Assembly: GCF_946887195.1 (NCBI RefSeq) | Contig: NZ_CAMPKE010000001.1 | Coordinates: 124,001-188,000 of the forward strand | Direction: 5' to 3' | Source: an uncultured Halomonas sp. | GTDB lineage: Bacteria > Pseudomonadota > Gammaproteobacteria > Pseudomonadales > Halomonadaceae | DNA: 64,000 nt | Part shown: in pieces, positions 34,497-45,036 of the stretch | Layout of the letters: every line of letters starts with the position of its first letter | How positions within the stretch are numbered: position 1 is the stretch's first letter | Program-made: the position numbers and the translations under genes | The notes under the pieces: model-generated | The model's database searches: none | Told to the model about the DNA's origin: nothing | The model's input: the letters and a program-made list of their open reading frames with translations, nothing else

Positions 34497-35414
34497 TCAG
34501 GATGCCGGCGCGGCTTTGTCCTGCGTATGGCTTTGCCAGGCCGAGTAGGTGTACAGGAGCAGCCCGATCCAGATCAGTACGAAAGAGGCGAGTTGGGAAG
34601 GCGCCAGCGGTTCGTGAAAAATCAGCAGCGCGATGCAAAACTGCAGTGTCGGGTTGATATACATCAGGAACCCGACGGTGATGAGCCGCAGACGCCGGGC
34701 AGCGCCGGCGAAAGCCATCAAGGGCAGGGCGGTGATCACGCCGCTGGCGATGAGCAACAGACTGGCGCGTGAGTCGCCCACCATGAAATGGGACTGCCCG
34801 TTAGCGCTAAGCCAGGCGATGGCGATCAGCCCCAGCGGCATCAACAGTAGGGTTTCGACGAACAGACCCGAGAGACCATCCAATGGCACCTGCTTGCGCA
34901 GCAGGCCATAGGTGCCGAACGATAGCGCCAGGCTCAGCGAGAGCCAGGGCAACTCACCCAGCACCACCAGCTGAATGGCGATCGCCACGGTCGCCAGGCC
35001 CACGGCAACGCCTTGCAGGCGCTCCATGCTCTCCTTGAGTATGAGCATGCCGAGCGTGACGCTGACCAGCGGTGTCAGGAAATACCCCAGACTGGCCTGA
35101 AGCACCTGATGGCTCTCGACGGCGTAGATGTACATGCCCCAGTTGAAGCCGATCAACAGGGCGCAGGCGAGAACCCTGCCCAAACGCTGCGGATATGCCA
35201 GCGCCGCGCGTATCGGTGCCCAGCGTTGCAGCACCGTTACCAGCCCGACCAGGAACAGACACGACCAAATCACCCGATGAATCAATATCTCCCAGGCGGG
35301 GATGCCCTCGAACAGCGCGAAGAACAGGGGAAAGCAGCCCCACATGATGTAGGCGGTCAGTCCAAAGACGACGCCCTTGGTCGCTTCCCTGTCGGGCTGG
35401 AGGGGTTGGCTCAT
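34497..35414 (-). CDS. rarD: EamA-family permease RarD
   Basis: 305 residues from ATG 35414; a TTG start at 35438 is possible. Ten membrane segments. It follows E. coli RarD along its length: GVVFGLTAYIMWGCFPLFFA, GFNWGMYIYAVESHQVLQAS, LGYFLTPLVSVTLGM and RRLRLITVGFLMYINPTLQF. The family transports metabolites of unknown identity across the inner membrane; in E. coli it is linked to chloramphenicol sensitivity only in name. Divergent from the omega-amidase gene over 164 bases. Confidence 0.9.
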   Translation of the reverse strand: MSQPLQPDREATKGVVFGLTAYIMWGCFPLFFALFEGIPAWEILIHRVIWSCLFLVGLVTVLQRWAPIRAALAYPQRLGRVLACALLIGFNWGMYIYAVESHQVLQASLGYFLTPLVSVTLGMLILKESMERLQGVAVGLATVAIAIQLVVLGELPWLSLSLALSFGTYGLLRKQVPLDGLSGLFVETLLLMPLGLIAIAWLSANGQSHFMVGDSRASLLLIASGVITALPLMAFAGAARRLRLITVGFLMYINPTLQFCIALLIFHEPLAPSQLASFVLIWIGLLLYTYSAWQSHTQDKAAPAS

Positions 35415-35578
35415 GAAGGTAGGATATCCTTGATTCAATTCCGTCTAATTTACCATGATTGGGGCTGATTTAGGCAGTCTCGCACGATCGAGTCAATGAC
35501 GCTGCAGGGCGGAGTATCCTCGGTTAGGCTTGAGTCATGAGGTAGCTGTTTAGGACGAGCATCGATGAGGAGAACGAC

Positions 35579-36382
35579 ATGAGCGAACTTCGCACCACAT
35601 TGGTGCAACCCGATCTGCGTTGGGAAGATCCCGAGGCCAATTGCCGCCTGCTCGATGAGCAATTGGGTGGGTTGGATGGTAACGATACCGATTTGATCGT
35701 TGTGCCGGAAATGTTCGCCACCGGTTTTACCATGAACTCGAGAGAAATGGCCGAGCCCATGGAGCGTAGCCGTAGCGTCGCCTGGCTGCGCGATCAGGCT
35801 GTCAGTCGCGGTTGTGTAATGACCGGCAGCGTAGCGGTCCTTGCCGAAGGTGAGTATTACAATCGCATGATCTGGGCGACGCCGGATGGCGATCTGACTC
35901 ATTACGACAAGCGCCACCTGTTTCGCATGGCCGGTGAGCATGAGCGCTATGGCATGGGCAATGAGCGCGTCGTCGTCGAACTCAAGGGCTTTCGACTGCT
36001 ATTGACGGTATGCTACGACCTGCGTTTCCCGGTCTGGTTGCGCCAGCAGCCGAGCGCGGGCAACCATTTCGAGTACGATGCCATGCTCTGCGTGGCCAAT
36101 TGGCCGGCGCCACGCCGCCAACCCTGGCGAACCTTGCTGCAGGCACGGGCGATCGAGAACCTGTGCTACGTGATTGGTGTCAACCGAGTCGGTGAAGACG
36201 CCAAAAAACTCGCATACGCCGGCGATTCGATGCTGGTCGATTACAAGGGCGACACGCTGATCGACGAGCCCCGCGATCGTCCCTTCATTCGTACCGGTGT
36301 GCTCGATCGCCTGGCTCTGAGTGAGTTCCGCGACAAATTTCCGGCCTGGATGGATGCCGATCGCTTTACGGTGGAGAGTTGA
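35579..36382 (+). CDS. Omega-amidase (nitrilase superfamily, YafV/Nit2-like)
   Basis: 267 residues. The catalytic triad is Glu44 in VVPEMFATGF, Lys111 in YDKRHLFRMAGEH and Cys145 in LLTVCYDLRFPVW. The pattern EMFATGFTMN and CYDLRFPVW is specific for bacterial omega-amidases, which hydrolyse 2-oxoglutaramate or 2-oxosuccinamate and so repair transaminase by-products of glutamine and asparagine. Length matches E. coli YafV. GAGGAGAACGAC precedes the ATG. Its TGA overlaps the ATG of rsuA (TGATG). Confidence 0.9.
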   Translation: MSELRTTLVQPDLRWEDPEANCRLLDEQLGGLDGNDTDLIVVPEMFATGFTMNSREMAEPMERSRSVAWLRDQAVSRGCVMTGSVAVLAEGEYYNRMIWATPDGDLTHYDKRHLFRMAGEHERYGMGNERVVVELKGFRLLLTVCYDLRFPVWLRQQPSAGNHFEYDAMLCVANWPAPRRQPWRTLLQARAIENLCYVIGVNRVGEDAKKLAYAGDSMLVDYKGDTLIDEPRDRPFIRTGVLDRLALSEFRDKFPAWMDADRFTVES

Positions 36383-37083
36383 TGCGCCTGGATAGATTTC
36401 TTAGTGAGACGACCGATCTGACCCGCAGCCTGGCGAAAAAGGCCCTGCATCGCGAAGAAGTCAGCGTCGATGGTGAAACGGTCAAGGACCCGGCGATCAA
36501 GGTCGATGCCACCAGCGACGTACGCTGGTTGGGCGAGCCATTGGCGCTGGTCGGCTTGCGTTACCTGATGATGCACAAGCCGCTCGGCGTCGAGTGTACC
36601 CGGCGCCCCGGGCTATACCCCACGGTGCTCGAATTGATCGATTTGCCCAAGGTCGAGCGGCTGCACCCGGTGGGGCGCTTGGATGTCGATACCAGCGGCC
36701 TTGTGCTGTTGACCGACGATGGCCAATGGACGCATCGCGTGACCTCACCGAAGGCCAAATGCGCCAAGGTTTATGTGGCAACCCTCGCCGAGCCGCTCGA
36801 AGGCGACGCCGCGAAGCAGGCCATCGAGGCCTTTGCCGAAGGCATTCAGCTCGACGGGGAGGACGCGCCGACGAGGCCCGCCGAATTGGCAATGGTTAGC
36901 GCGCACGAGGCGCGCTTATCGCTTACCGAGGGCAAATACCATCAGGTCAGGCGGATGTTCGCCGCTATCGGCAATTATGTTGAAAGCCTGCATCGTGAAT
37001 CGATCGGGCCGCTGGAGCTCGACCCGGATCTGGAGCCGGGTGAGTGTCGCATGCTGAGGCCCGAGGAGATTGCCGCTTTCTGA
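36382..37083 (+). CDS. rsuA: 16S rRNA pseudouridine-516 synthase
   Basis: 233 residues from ATG 36382, overlapping the stop of the omega-amidase gene. An S4-like RNA-binding domain is at the N-terminus (MRLDRFLSETTDLTRSLAKK). The catalytic motif HPVGRLDVDTSGLVLLTDDG carries the essential aspartate, and the ending GKYHQVRRMFAAIGNYVESL is the RsuA/RluB class signature. Short size and N-terminal sequence favour RsuA over RluE, RluB or RluF. It isomerises U516 in helix 18 of 16S rRNA during small-subunit assembly. Confidence 0.88.
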   Translation: MRLDRFLSETTDLTRSLAKKALHREEVSVDGETVKDPAIKVDATSDVRWLGEPLALVGLRYLMMHKPLGVECTRRPGLYPTVLELIDLPKVERLHPVGRLDVDTSGLVLLTDDGQWTHRVTSPKAKCAKVYVATLAEPLEGDAAKQAIEAFAEGIQLDGEDAPTRPAELAMVSAHEARLSLTEGKYHQVRRMFAAIGNYVESLHRESIGPLELDPDLEPGECRMLRPEEIAAF

Positions 37084-37141
37084 TGAGCTTAAAACTTATA
37101 CCGTTATCTATGCGATTTAACCCGACCCATACCCAATGACC

Positions 37142-38752
37142 TCAACGCAGCTCGGAAACCGTCTTCAGCCCCGCGGCCTCGACCAACGCCCGGGTATAAT
37201 CGCTGCGCGGCGCTCCCAGCACTTGCTCGCAGTCACCTTGCTCGACGATATGGCCGTCCTTCAGCACCATGATGCGATGAGCCATGGCACGTACCACGGC
37301 CAGGTCATGACTGATGAACAAATAGCTCAATTGGCGGCGTGCCTGGAGATCGCGTAGCAGCTCTACCAGTTGCTTTTGCACGGTGCGATCGAGTGCCGAG
37401 GTGGGTTCGTCGAGCACGATCAATTCGGGCTCGAGAATGATGGCGCGAGCGACGGCGATGCGCTGACGCTGCCCGCCCGAGAATTCATGGGGGTAGCGCG
37501 CCGCACAGTCCTCCGGCAAGCCAACCTCGCGCAGCGTGGCGACGACGCGCCGTGAGATTTCCTCCTTGCCAAGCTCAGGGTAGTGAAAGCTCAAGCCCTC
37601 GCTGACGATATCCATTACCGGCAGGCGAGGCGACAGCGAGCCGTAAGGATCCTGGAAGACGACCTGGAAGCGTTTGCGGCATTTGCGCAGGGCGTTACCG
37701 CTCAGCGTATCGATACGCTCGCCATCGAATTCGATCTCACCCTTGGCACTGGCCAGACGCAGAAGCGCCAGTGCCAGCGTTGTCTTGCCCGAACCCGATT
37801 CGCCGACGATGCCCAGGGTCTCGCCGCGAGCGAGTTGCAGATCGAGCGGATGCACGGCAATGAAGGGCGCCGGCCGGCGTGAGAAAAGCCGCTTGGGTCG
37901 CGAAAAGCTCACCCGAAGCCGACGGGCATCGAGCAATCGCTTATCGCCCCCGGCGGTATCGGCAATGGCACTCGGGCGTCCTTCGGGCTCTGCATCGAGC
38001 AGCAGACGGGTATAGGCACTACGCGGCCGACTGAAGACCTCATCGACCGGGCCGGTTTCCTGCTCGCGCCCCTGGAAGAGTACACAGACCCGATCGGCAT
38101 GGCGCCGCACCAGATTGAGATCGTGAGTGATGAACAGCATCGCCATGCCGTGACGTTCGCGCAGCTCGGCGAGCAGCGCGAGGATCTCCTGTTGCACGGT
38201 GACATCGAGCGCGGTGGTCGGTTCGTCGGCGATCAATAGCCGCGGCCGATTGGCGATGGCCATGGCGATCATCACGCGCTGGCGCTGGCCGCCTGATAGC
38301 TGATGCGGCCAAGCGTCGAGCAGTTCATCGACACGCGGCAAACGGACCTGCTCGAGCAGCTTGCGGGCCTGCTCGCGCGCGGCGTTACCGGTGATGCCCT
38401 GATGCAAGCGCAGGGTTTCGCCGATCTGCTTGGCGACGGTATGCAGCGGATTCAGCGATGTCGTCGGTTCCTGAAAAATGAAACCGACCTGATTGCCGCG
38501 AATGCCTCGCCAGTCGTTATCGGTAAGCCGCGATAGATCGCTGCCACTCAGATTGCGGCCACCGCTGACGTTGGCGTTGGCCGGTAACAGACCCATCGCC
38601 CCCAGCGCACTGACCGACTTGCCCGAACCGGACTCGCCGACCAGTGCCAGGGTTTCGCCACGACGTATCTGCAGTGACAGCCCATCGAGTACCGGTACGC
38701 CGCCGAAACCGATGCTGAAATCCTCGAGGGTGAATACGCTATCAGTGCTCAT
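37142..38752 (-). CDS. yejF: Peptide ABC transporter ATPase with two nucleotide-binding domains (YejF)
   Basis: 536 residues, a fused pair of ATPase domains. Walker A motifs are [17 protein letters not shown] (near residue 38) and [17 protein letters not shown] (near 330); signatures are [14 protein letters not shown] and [14 protein letters not shown]; Walker B motifs are [12 protein letters not shown] and [15 protein letters not shown] 38752 was chosen because [16 protein letters not shown] begins there; 31 extra upstream residues would extend into yejE. It overlaps yejE by 11 bases and is the last gene of the yejABEF importer for oligopeptides, including microcin C in E. coli. Confidence 0.93.
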   Translation of the reverse strand: MSTDSVFTLEDFSIGFGGVPVLDGLSLQIRRGETLALVGESGSGKSVSALGAMGLLPANANVSGGRNLSGSDLSRLTDNDWRGIRGNQVGFIFQEPTTSLNPLHTVAKQIGETLRLHQGITGNAAREQARKLLEQVRLPRVDELLDAWPHQLSGGQRQRVMIAMAIANRPRLLIADEPTTALDVTVQQEILALLAELRERHGMAMLFITHDLNLVRRHADRVCVLFQGREQETGPVDEVFSRPRSAYTRLLLDAEPEGRPSAIADTAGGDKRLLDARRLRVSFSRPKRLFSRRPAPFIAVHPLDLQLARGETLGIVGESGSGKTTLALALLRLASAKGEIEFDGERIDTLSGNALRKCRKRFQVVFQDPYGSLSPRLPVMDIVSEGLSFHYPELGKEEISRRVVATLREVGLPEDCAARYPHEFSGGQRQRIAVARAIILEPELIVLDEPTSALDRTVQKQLVELLRDLQARRQLSYLFISHDLAVVRAMAHRIMVLKDGHIVEQGDCEQVLGAPRSDYTRALVEAAGLKTVSELR

Positions 38753-39866
38753 CGGCGCGCTCCTTTTGCTGCTGTTCCTGCGTTGCACTGGCGGCCGGTT
38801 GCGGCAATGTCGTGGTCGCCTGGATATGACGTGGGTCGAAGGCATCGCGCAGGCCCTCGCCGATGAATACCAGCAACGACAGCATCAAACTAAGGGTGAC
38901 GAAGGCGGTGACCCCAAGCCATGGCGCCTGCAGGTTGTTCTTGCCCTGGGCAACCAACTCGCCCAGCGAAGGCGAGCCCGGCGGTAGGCCGAAGCCGAGA
39001 AAATCGAGTGCCGTTAGCGTAGTGATCGCTCCGGTGAAGAGAAAGGGAATGAAGGTCAGGGTAGCGACCATCGCGTTGGGTAGCACATGGCGCCACATGA
39101 TCAGCCGCGAAGGCAGGCCAAGGGCGCGAGCGGCGCGCACGTATTCCAGATTGCGCGCACGCAGGAACTCGGCGCGCACGATATCGACCAGACCCAGCCA
39201 CGAAAACAGCAACATGATCGCCAATAGCCACCACAGGTTGGGCTGCACCAGGCTGGCGAGAATGATCAGCATGAACAGCACTGGCAAGCCGGCCCATATT
39301 TCGGTGAAACGCTGGCCGATCAGATCGATCTTGCCGCCGAAATAGCCCTGAATGCCGCCGAATACCACACCGAGTATCATCGAGCCTGCGGTCAATACCA
39401 GCGCGAAGACGACCGACAGTCGAAAGCCGTAGATCACGCGGGCCAGCACGTCTCGCCCCTGGTCGTCGGTGCCCAGCCAGTGGCGAAGGCTGGGCGGCGA
39501 TGGGGCGGGGCGATCGAGCCCAAGATCCAGCGTATCGTAGGAGAACGGGATCGGCGGCCACAACATCCAGCCATTCTCCTCGATCTCATTACGCACGAAC
39601 GGATCGCGATACACGGCGGTGGTGGGCAGGAAGCCGCCGAATTCGGTCTCGGGATAATCGACCAGCAGGGGCGCATACCATTGCCCCTGGTAGCGCATCA
39701 CGATGGGCTTGTCGTTGGCGATCAACTCCGCCCCCAGGCTGAGCACGAAGAGGATGGCGAATACCCACAGCGCGATCCAGGCTCGCCGGTTATGACGAAA
39801 TACCGATAGCCGGCGCCGGGTGATCGGGGAAAGTTTTGCTTGCAACCGCTCGCGTAGCGCCATCAT
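38742..39866 (-). CDS. yejE: Peptide ABC transporter permease YejE
   Basis: 374 residues, starting MMALRERL with the first ATG overlapping the yejB stop (ATGATG). It follows E. coli YejE closely: [29 protein letters not shown] [36 protein letters not shown] and [17 protein letters not shown]. An N-terminal helix and a large periplasmic loop precede five more helices. The EAA loop lies around [20 protein letters not shown]. Forms the channel with YejB. The C-terminal 30 residues (Gln/Glu-rich) are a species-specific tail. Confidence 0.93.
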   Translation of the reverse strand: MMALRERLQAKLSPITRRRLSVFRHNRRAWIALWVFAILFVLSLGAELIANDKPIVMRYQGQWYAPLLVDYPETEFGGFLPTTAVYRDPFVRNEIEENGWMLWPPIPFSYDTLDLGLDRPAPSPPSLRHWLGTDDQGRDVLARVIYGFRLSVVFALVLTAGSMILGVVFGGIQGYFGGKIDLIGQRFTEIWAGLPVLFMLIILASLVQPNLWWLLAIMLLFSWLGLVDIVRAEFLRARNLEYVRAARALGLPSRLIMWRHVLPNAMVATLTFIPFLFTGAITTLTALDFLGFGLPPGSPSLGELVAQGKNNLQAPWLGVTAFVTLSLMLSLLVFIGEGLRDAFDPRHIQATTTLPQPAASATQEQQQKERADEH

Positions 39867-40939
39867 GACTCCCGCGTCTCGAAGTCGATGCGCGGGTCGA
39901 CCCACACATAGGTCAGATCGGAGATCAGCTTCAGGATCAGCCCGATCAGCGTGTACAGGTAGAGGGTGCCGAAGATCACCGGGTAGTCGCGCTGCATGAC
40001 GGCCTCGAAGCCCAGCAGGCCGAGGCCATCGAGCGAGAAGATGACTTCGATCAACAGCGCGCCGGTGAAGAAGATGCCGATCAGCGCCGAGGGAAACCCG
40101 GCAATGATGATCAGCATGGCGTTGCGAAACACGTGCCCATACAGCACGCGGCGGTCGCTGGCGCCCTTGGCGCGGGCGGTGAGTACGTACTGCTTGTGTA
40201 TCTCGTCGAGAAAGCTGTTCTTGGTCAGCATGGTCAGGGTGGCGAAACCGCCGATCGCGCCGGCAATCACCGGTAGGGTGATGTGCCAGAAGTAGTCGAC
40301 GATCTTGCCCCACGGCGAGAGCTGTTCGAAATTGGGCGACGTCAGCCCGCGCAGCGGGAACACATCGAAGTAACTACCGCCTGCCAGCAGCACGATCAGC
40401 AGGATAGCGAACAGAAAACCGGGGATGGCGTAACCGACGATGACCAGCCCCGAGGACCACACATCGAAACGCGAACCATGGCGTAGCGCCTTGCGAATGC
40501 CCAGCGGGATCGACACCAGATAAACCAGCAGGGTGGTCCATAACCCCAGTGAGATCGATACCGGCAAGCGCTCGACCATCAGATCGATGACCGGTCGATC
40601 GCGAAAGAAGCTGGTACCGAAATCGAAGGTGGCGTAATCGACGATCATGTCGAAAAAGCGCTCGGGGGCGGGTTCATCGAAGCCGAACTGCGCCTCCAGC
40701 TCGGCGATGAAGCGCGGGTCGAGACCGCGCGCCGCGCGTGATTCGCCAAGATTGGCGGAAGGGTCGCCGCCACCGCCGCTGAGCCGGGTGCTGGCGGTGG
40801 CATCGAGCCCCTGGTAGCGGGCGATGATCTGGTCGATGGGTCCACCGGGCGCCGCCTGAACGATGATGAAGTTCACCAGCATGATTCCCAGCAGCGTGGG
40901 TATCATCAATAACAGGCGGCGCAGGACATAGGCGGCCAC
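39863..40939 (-). CDS. yejB: Peptide ABC transporter permease YejB
   Basis: 358 residues. The opening [20 protein letters not shown] is the standard N-terminal helix of DppB-type permeases, and [20 protein letters not shown] is characteristic of YejB. The EAA-type loop is [20 protein letters not shown]. Six membrane segments. It is the first of two permeases, 17 bases after yejA, and overlaps yejE by four bases. Together the operon order A-B-E-F is that of E. coli. Confidence 0.93.
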   Translation of the reverse strand: MAAYVLRRLLLMIPTLLGIMLVNFIIVQAAPGGPIDQIIARYQGLDATASTRLSGGGGDPSANLGESRAARGLDPRFIAELEAQFGFDEPAPERFFDMIVDYATFDFGTSFFRDRPVIDLMVERLPVSISLGLWTTLLVYLVSIPLGIRKALRHGSRFDVWSSGLVIVGYAIPGFLFAILLIVLLAGGSYFDVFPLRGLTSPNFEQLSPWGKIVDYFWHITLPVIAGAIGGFATLTMLTKNSFLDEIHKQYVLTARAKGASDRRVLYGHVFRNAMLIIIAGFPSALIGIFFTGALLIEVIFSLDGLGLLGFEAVMQRDYPVIFGTLYLYTLIGLILKLISDLTYVWVDPRIDFETRES

Positions 40940-40956
40940 AGCGTATCCTTATGCGT

Positions 40957-42786
40957 TCAGCCGCCGTGCTGGCGACGAGTGACGGCCTCGGCGCGCTGGG
41001 GATCGACCCACCAGGCATCCAGGTCCAGAGTGTATTCGGCAAATGGCTGGGGATAGCCGAACTTGTCCCACAGGGCGATTCTGATCGCTCCCAGATAGTA
41101 CTGCGGGATCACATAGAAACCCCAGCGCAGCACACGATCGAGCGCCTTGGCGGCGGTGTTCAATGCCTCGCGCGAGTCGGCGCGAATCAACGCTTCTACC
41201 AGCGCGTCGATCACAGGGTTCTCGAGTCCGATCAGGTTGCGGCTGCGTGGCTGGTCGGCGTAGGCGCTGGTCCAGTATTCGCGCTGCTCGTTGCCGGGAT
41301 TGTTCGATTGCGGAAAGGTCGCGACGATCATGTCGTAATCGAAGGTGCCCAGCCGGTGCAGGTACTGATTGACGTCGACGGTGCGAATGCGACCCTGAAT
41401 GCCCAAGCGCGCCAGCGTATGCAGTAGCGGCTGCACGATGCGCTCGAACGAAGCGTCATAAAGCAATACCTCGAACGTGAAAGGCTCGCCTGTCTCGCTG
41501 TCGACGAGCCGATCGTTGCGTACCTCATAGCCGGCTTCGCGCAGCAGGCCCAGCGCCTTGCGCAGGCGTGGACGCAGCTCGTCGGGCTGCTCGATGGGCA
41601 ATGGTTCCTCGAAAACCTGCGCGGGCAATGCATCGCGATAGGGTTCGAGCAGGGCGAGCTCGCCATCGCTGGGCAGACCACTAGCCTCCATGTCGGAGTT
41701 CTCGAAGTAGCTATTGGTACGCTCGTAGGCACCGTAGAACAGGTGCTTGTTCAGCCATGGAAAATCGAAGGCGAGACCGATGGCCTTGCGCACCCGGATG
41801 TCCTGGAATTTTTCACGGCGCAGATTCATCACGAAAGCCTGCATGCCGGCCGGCTGGCCGCTGGGTACCTTCAAGCGCTCGATGAAACCCTGATTGGCGG
41901 CGGGGAAGTCGTAGGCGGTTGCCCAGTTGCTCGAACTGGATTCGATACGCAAATCAACGTTGCCGGCCTTGAAGGCTTCCAGTGCGACGGTCTGGTCGCG
42001 ATAGTAATCGAAGATCAGCCGGTCGATGTTATGGCGACCGCGATTGACCGGCAACTCGCGCCCCCAGTAATCCTCGACACGCTGATAGACGATGCGCTGG
42101 CCCGGTTCGATATGTGCGATTCGGTAAGGGCCGGAACCCAGCAGCGGGTCGAGCGTCGGCGTCGCGAACTCGCGTTCTTTCCAGAAATGTGCAGGCAGCA
42201 CCGGCAACTGGCCGAGAATCAGCGGCAACTCACGGGAATTGTGAGCGGCGAATTCGAAGCGCACGGTGTGTTCGTCGAGCGCGCGTACCGACGTCACATC
42301 CGCGTAATAGGCGCTATAGAAGGGTTCGCCCTCGTCGCGCAGCAGGCGAAAACTGAAAACCACATCCGCTGCCGTGACCGGCGTACCATCATGAAAGCGG
42401 GCTTCGGGGTGAAGATCGAACTCCATCCAGCGGCGATCGGGATCCAGGCGGATGCCTTCGGCCAGCAGACCATACATCGTGAAGGGCTCGTCGGGGTTTG
42501 CCACCATCAACGTATCGTAGGTCAGCATGAGCCCGCTGGCGGGCGTGCCCTTGATGATGAAGGGGTTGGTCGAATTGAAACTGCCGAGCGAGGCGCGGGC
42601 CATCTCGCCGCCCTTGGGCGCATCGGGATTGACGTAGGGGAAGTGATCGAAACCCGCAGGAAGCGCAGGGGCATCGTACATGGCCAGGCCATGTACGGTG
42701 GGCACGTCCCGTGGTGGCGCGGCAACGACCAACGGCGCCAAGGCCATGGCCATCGCGAGCACGGCGGCCCGAGCGATATGCAACAT
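40957..42786 (-). CDS. yejA: Periplasmic oligopeptide-binding protein YejA
   Basis: 609 residues from ATG 42786, preceded by AAGGAAG. A signal peptide (LAMAMALAPLVVAAPPR) is followed by a family-5 solute-binding domain: FPYVNPDAPKGGEMARASLG, GSFNSTNPFIIKG and VTAADVVFSFRLLRDEG. The HGLAMYDAPALP start of the mature protein is typical of YejA. It captures peptides in the periplasm for YejBEF. Sixty-two bases separate it from mltD upstream on the same strand; the two may be transcribed together or separately. Confidence 0.92.
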   Translation of the reverse strand: MLHIARAAVLAMAMALAPLVVAAPPRDVPTVHGLAMYDAPALPAGFDHFPYVNPDAPKGGEMARASLGSFNSTNPFIIKGTPASGLMLTYDTLMVANPDEPFTMYGLLAEGIRLDPDRRWMEFDLHPEARFHDGTPVTAADVVFSFRLLRDEGEPFYSAYYADVTSVRALDEHTVRFEFAAHNSRELPLILGQLPVLPAHFWKEREFATPTLDPLLGSGPYRIAHIEPGQRIVYQRVEDYWGRELPVNRGRHNIDRLIFDYYRDQTVALEAFKAGNVDLRIESSSSNWATAYDFPAANQGFIERLKVPSGQPAGMQAFVMNLRREKFQDIRVRKAIGLAFDFPWLNKHLFYGAYERTNSYFENSDMEASGLPSDGELALLEPYRDALPAQVFEEPLPIEQPDELRPRLRKALGLLREAGYEVRNDRLVDSETGEPFTFEVLLYDASFERIVQPLLHTLARLGIQGRIRTVDVNQYLHRLGTFDYDMIVATFPQSNNPGNEQREYWTSAYADQPRSRNLIGLENPVIDALVEALIRADSREALNTAAKALDRVLRWGFYVIPQYYLGAIRIALWDKFGYPQPFAEYTLDLDAWWVDPQRAEAVTRRQHGG

Positions 42787-42848
42787 TGGCGGCTTCCTTC
42801 TTGTTATGACCCGGCGATGACCTGCGGTAAGCGACAGTCGCCAAGTTA

Positions 42849-44141
42849 TCATCCTTCCCGATAAAGTGTCAGCCGCTGGCCGGGTTGCAGGTACTGATCC
42901 GCATCGAGTTCGTTCCAGCGTGCGATATCGGTCACCGATACGTTATGCCGCGCGGCGATGCGCGAGAGACTGTCGCCGACGCGCACCTGCACGATGAACG
43001 TATCGCCGCCATACTCTTCGCTACCACCCGCCGTGGGTACCTTGAGCATCTGGCCGATACGAATCACATCGCCATTCAGGTCGTTATACTCGCGCAGTAC
43101 GCTCAGCGGTATCGAGTGCCGTGCGGCGATGGCCGATAACGTATCGCCAGGTTGCACCTGATAGCGACCGACGGAAGCGAAGGCACTATCGGGCTGTTCC
43201 GCCAACGCGAGGAGCAGCGTATCGCGAGCGTCATAAGGCACCAGCAGGCCATCGGCTCGACGCGGCACGGCGATATCTTGCAACAGCGCCGGATTGAGCG
43301 TTTCGAGCCTATCGAGACTGACATCGGCAAGTCGCGCGACCCGCTCGAGGTCCAACTGACCCTTGAGTTCCACGCGTGCAAAGGCGGGGCGATCGGGAAT
43401 GCTGGGCAACGTGATCCCATAGCGGGCCGGCTCGGCGATCACCCTCGACAACGCCAGCAGCTTGGGTACGTAATTCATGGTTTGCCTGGGCAGATCGAGA
43501 TGCCAGTAATCGGCCGGCTCGCCACGAGCCACGGCGGCACGCAGCGCGAGATTGACCGTGCCGGCACCTGCGTTATAGGCCGCCAGGGCGAGTTCGAGAT
43601 CGCCGTCGTACCACTGGTTGGCCTGCTGCTGAAGGTATTCGATCGCCGCACGGGTCGAGGCGATCACATCCAGGCGGCCGTCATACCACCAGTCCCGATG
43701 CAGGCCCAGGGCATCGCCGGTGCCCGGCATGAATTGCCATAATCCGGTAGCGCCCCCGGGATTGCGCGCGGTCGGGTCATAGGCGCTCTCGATGAACGGC
43801 AGCAGGGCGATTTCGCCGGGCATGTCGTGACGTTCCAGCTCGTCGACGACCCAGCCCAGCCAGGGGCGCGCCTGCTCGGCCATGAGCGCGACGCTGCGGG
43901 GATGCTTGCGGTAATAATCGATCCATTCGCGTACGCGGGGCTCGTCGGTGTCGACTTGCCATTCATAATTGGCGCGTAGATTTTCCCACACGGTGGCCGG
44001 TGCGGCCGGTACCAGAACCAGAGCATCCCAGAATGGCGCGGTAGCGTCCGATTCGGCTTGCACGGCGCCACTCGAGGCGCATGTCAACAACAGCCCGCCC
44101 GCCAGGCCAATAACCTGGCGGCGAGTCGATCGATCGTTCAT
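42849..44141 (-). CDS. mltD: Membrane-bound lytic murein transglycosylase D with LysM domains
   Basis: 430 residues from ATG 44141. N-terminus has a signal sequence with a cysteine (GGLLLTCASSGAVQAE), possibly a lipobox. The SLT domain includes ALLPFIESAYDPTARNPGGA with the catalytic glutamate and ATGLWQFMPGTGDALGLH, AYNAGAGTVNLAL. Two LysM repeats near the end (YQVQPGDTLSAIAARHSIPL; VQVRVGDSLSRIAARHNVSV) bind peptidoglycan. It cleaves glycan strands to anhydromuropeptides. gloB lies 43 bases upstream on the same strand, the same neighbour as in E. coli. Confidence 0.92.
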   Translation of the reverse strand: MNDRSTRRQVIGLAGGLLLTCASSGAVQAESDATAPFWDALVLVPAAPATVWENLRANYEWQVDTDEPRVREWIDYYRKHPRSVALMAEQARPWLGWVVDELERHDMPGEIALLPFIESAYDPTARNPGGATGLWQFMPGTGDALGLHRDWWYDGRLDVIASTRAAIEYLQQQANQWYDGDLELALAAYNAGAGTVNLALRAAVARGEPADYWHLDLPRQTMNYVPKLLALSRVIAEPARYGITLPSIPDRPAFARVELKGQLDLERVARLADVSLDRLETLNPALLQDIAVPRRADGLLVPYDARDTLLLALAEQPDSAFASVGRYQVQPGDTLSAIAARHSIPLSVLREYNDLNGDVIRIGQMLKVPTAGGSEEYGGDTFIVQVRVGDSLSRIAARHNVSVTDIARWNELDADQYLQPGQRLTLYREG

Positions 44142-44184
44142 CTCACAGTATCCTCGTGGGCGCGTTGCATGGCGTCCAAGGTAT

Positions 44185-44952
44185 TCAAAAGCTGTCTTTC
44201 CAGGCGCGCAGCGTCGTAAAGGTGGCCAGCGATGTGTCCGTAGGCCCATGCGCGGCGGCGGCGGCCTTGACACCGGCCTCGTCGGTGCGCAGGAAAGGGT
44301 TGATCTGACGCTCACGACCGATCGTGCTTGGCAGTGTCGGTCGTTCCAGATTTCGAGCACGCTGGCAGTCGCGCAGGTAGGCGTCGCGAATCGTATTGCC
44401 CGGCTCGGCAGCCTCGGCGAAACGCAGATTGGCCAGGGTGTACTCGTGAGCGGCAAGGACCAGCGTGTTGTCAGGCAGGGCGGCAAGACGCAGCAACGAA
44501 TCGTGCATCTGCTCGGGACTGCCCTCGAACAGCCGCCCGCAGCCGGCGGAGAACAGCGTATCGCCACATAGCAGCAGCGGTGGCGTGCCATCGGCAAAGT
44601 AGGCGATGTGGTCCGTCGTATGACCAGGCACGGCCATCACATTGAAACGACGCCCCAGCACGCGGCATTCGTCGCCATCGCCGAGACGCTCGTCGAGCGC
44701 CTTGATGTTCGGGTTGGCGGGGCCGATGATGCGCGGCGAAAAACGCTTGGCGAGTTCGGCGATCCCACCGGTATGGTCATGGTGATGGTGCGTCACCAGA
44801 ATCGTCGAGAGGCCGAGCCCCTCGCGCTCGAGATACTCGATCACCGGGGCGGCATCGCCCGGGTCGACGATAGCGACATCGGTGGTGGTATCCTGGCGTA
44901 GCAGCCATATATAGTTATCGCTAAAAGCGGGAATCGGTGTCACGCTCAACAT
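44185..44952 (-). CDS. gloB: Hydroxyacylglutathione hydrolase (glyoxalase II)
   Basis: 255 residues. The metallo-beta-lactamase motif THHHHDHTGGI binds two metals, with further ligands in VPGHTTDHIAYF and LFCGDTLFS-like LLCGDTLFSAGCGRLFEG. MLSVTPIPAFSDNYIWLL is the standard GloB opening. It hydrolyses S-lactoylglutathione to lactate and glutathione, finishing methylglyoxal detoxification in the cytoplasm. Divergent from the methyltransferase gene, as gloB and yafS are in E. coli. Confidence 0.95.
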   Translation of the reverse strand: MLSVTPIPAFSDNYIWLLRQDTTTDVAIVDPGDAAPVIEYLEREGLGLSTILVTHHHHDHTGGIAELAKRFSPRIIGPANPNIKALDERLGDGDECRVLGRRFNVMAVPGHTTDHIAYFADGTPPLLLCGDTLFSAGCGRLFEGSPEQMHDSLLRLAALPDNTLVLAAHEYTLANLRFAEAAEPGNTIRDAYLRDCQRARNLERPTLPSTIGRERQINPFLRTDEAGVKAAAAAHGPTDTSLATFTTLRAWKDSF

Positions 44953-45036
44953 GGAATGTCAGTCCTCGACGCGGTTGCCTGCGACCAGGCCATGGCCAAT
45001 GCTCATGGGGTCTTCCCGAAAGACAGGCGGCGCAAA

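Noticed and set aside
41743..42864. 373-residue plus-strand frame opposite yejA
   Set aside because: Antisense of YejA with no domain.
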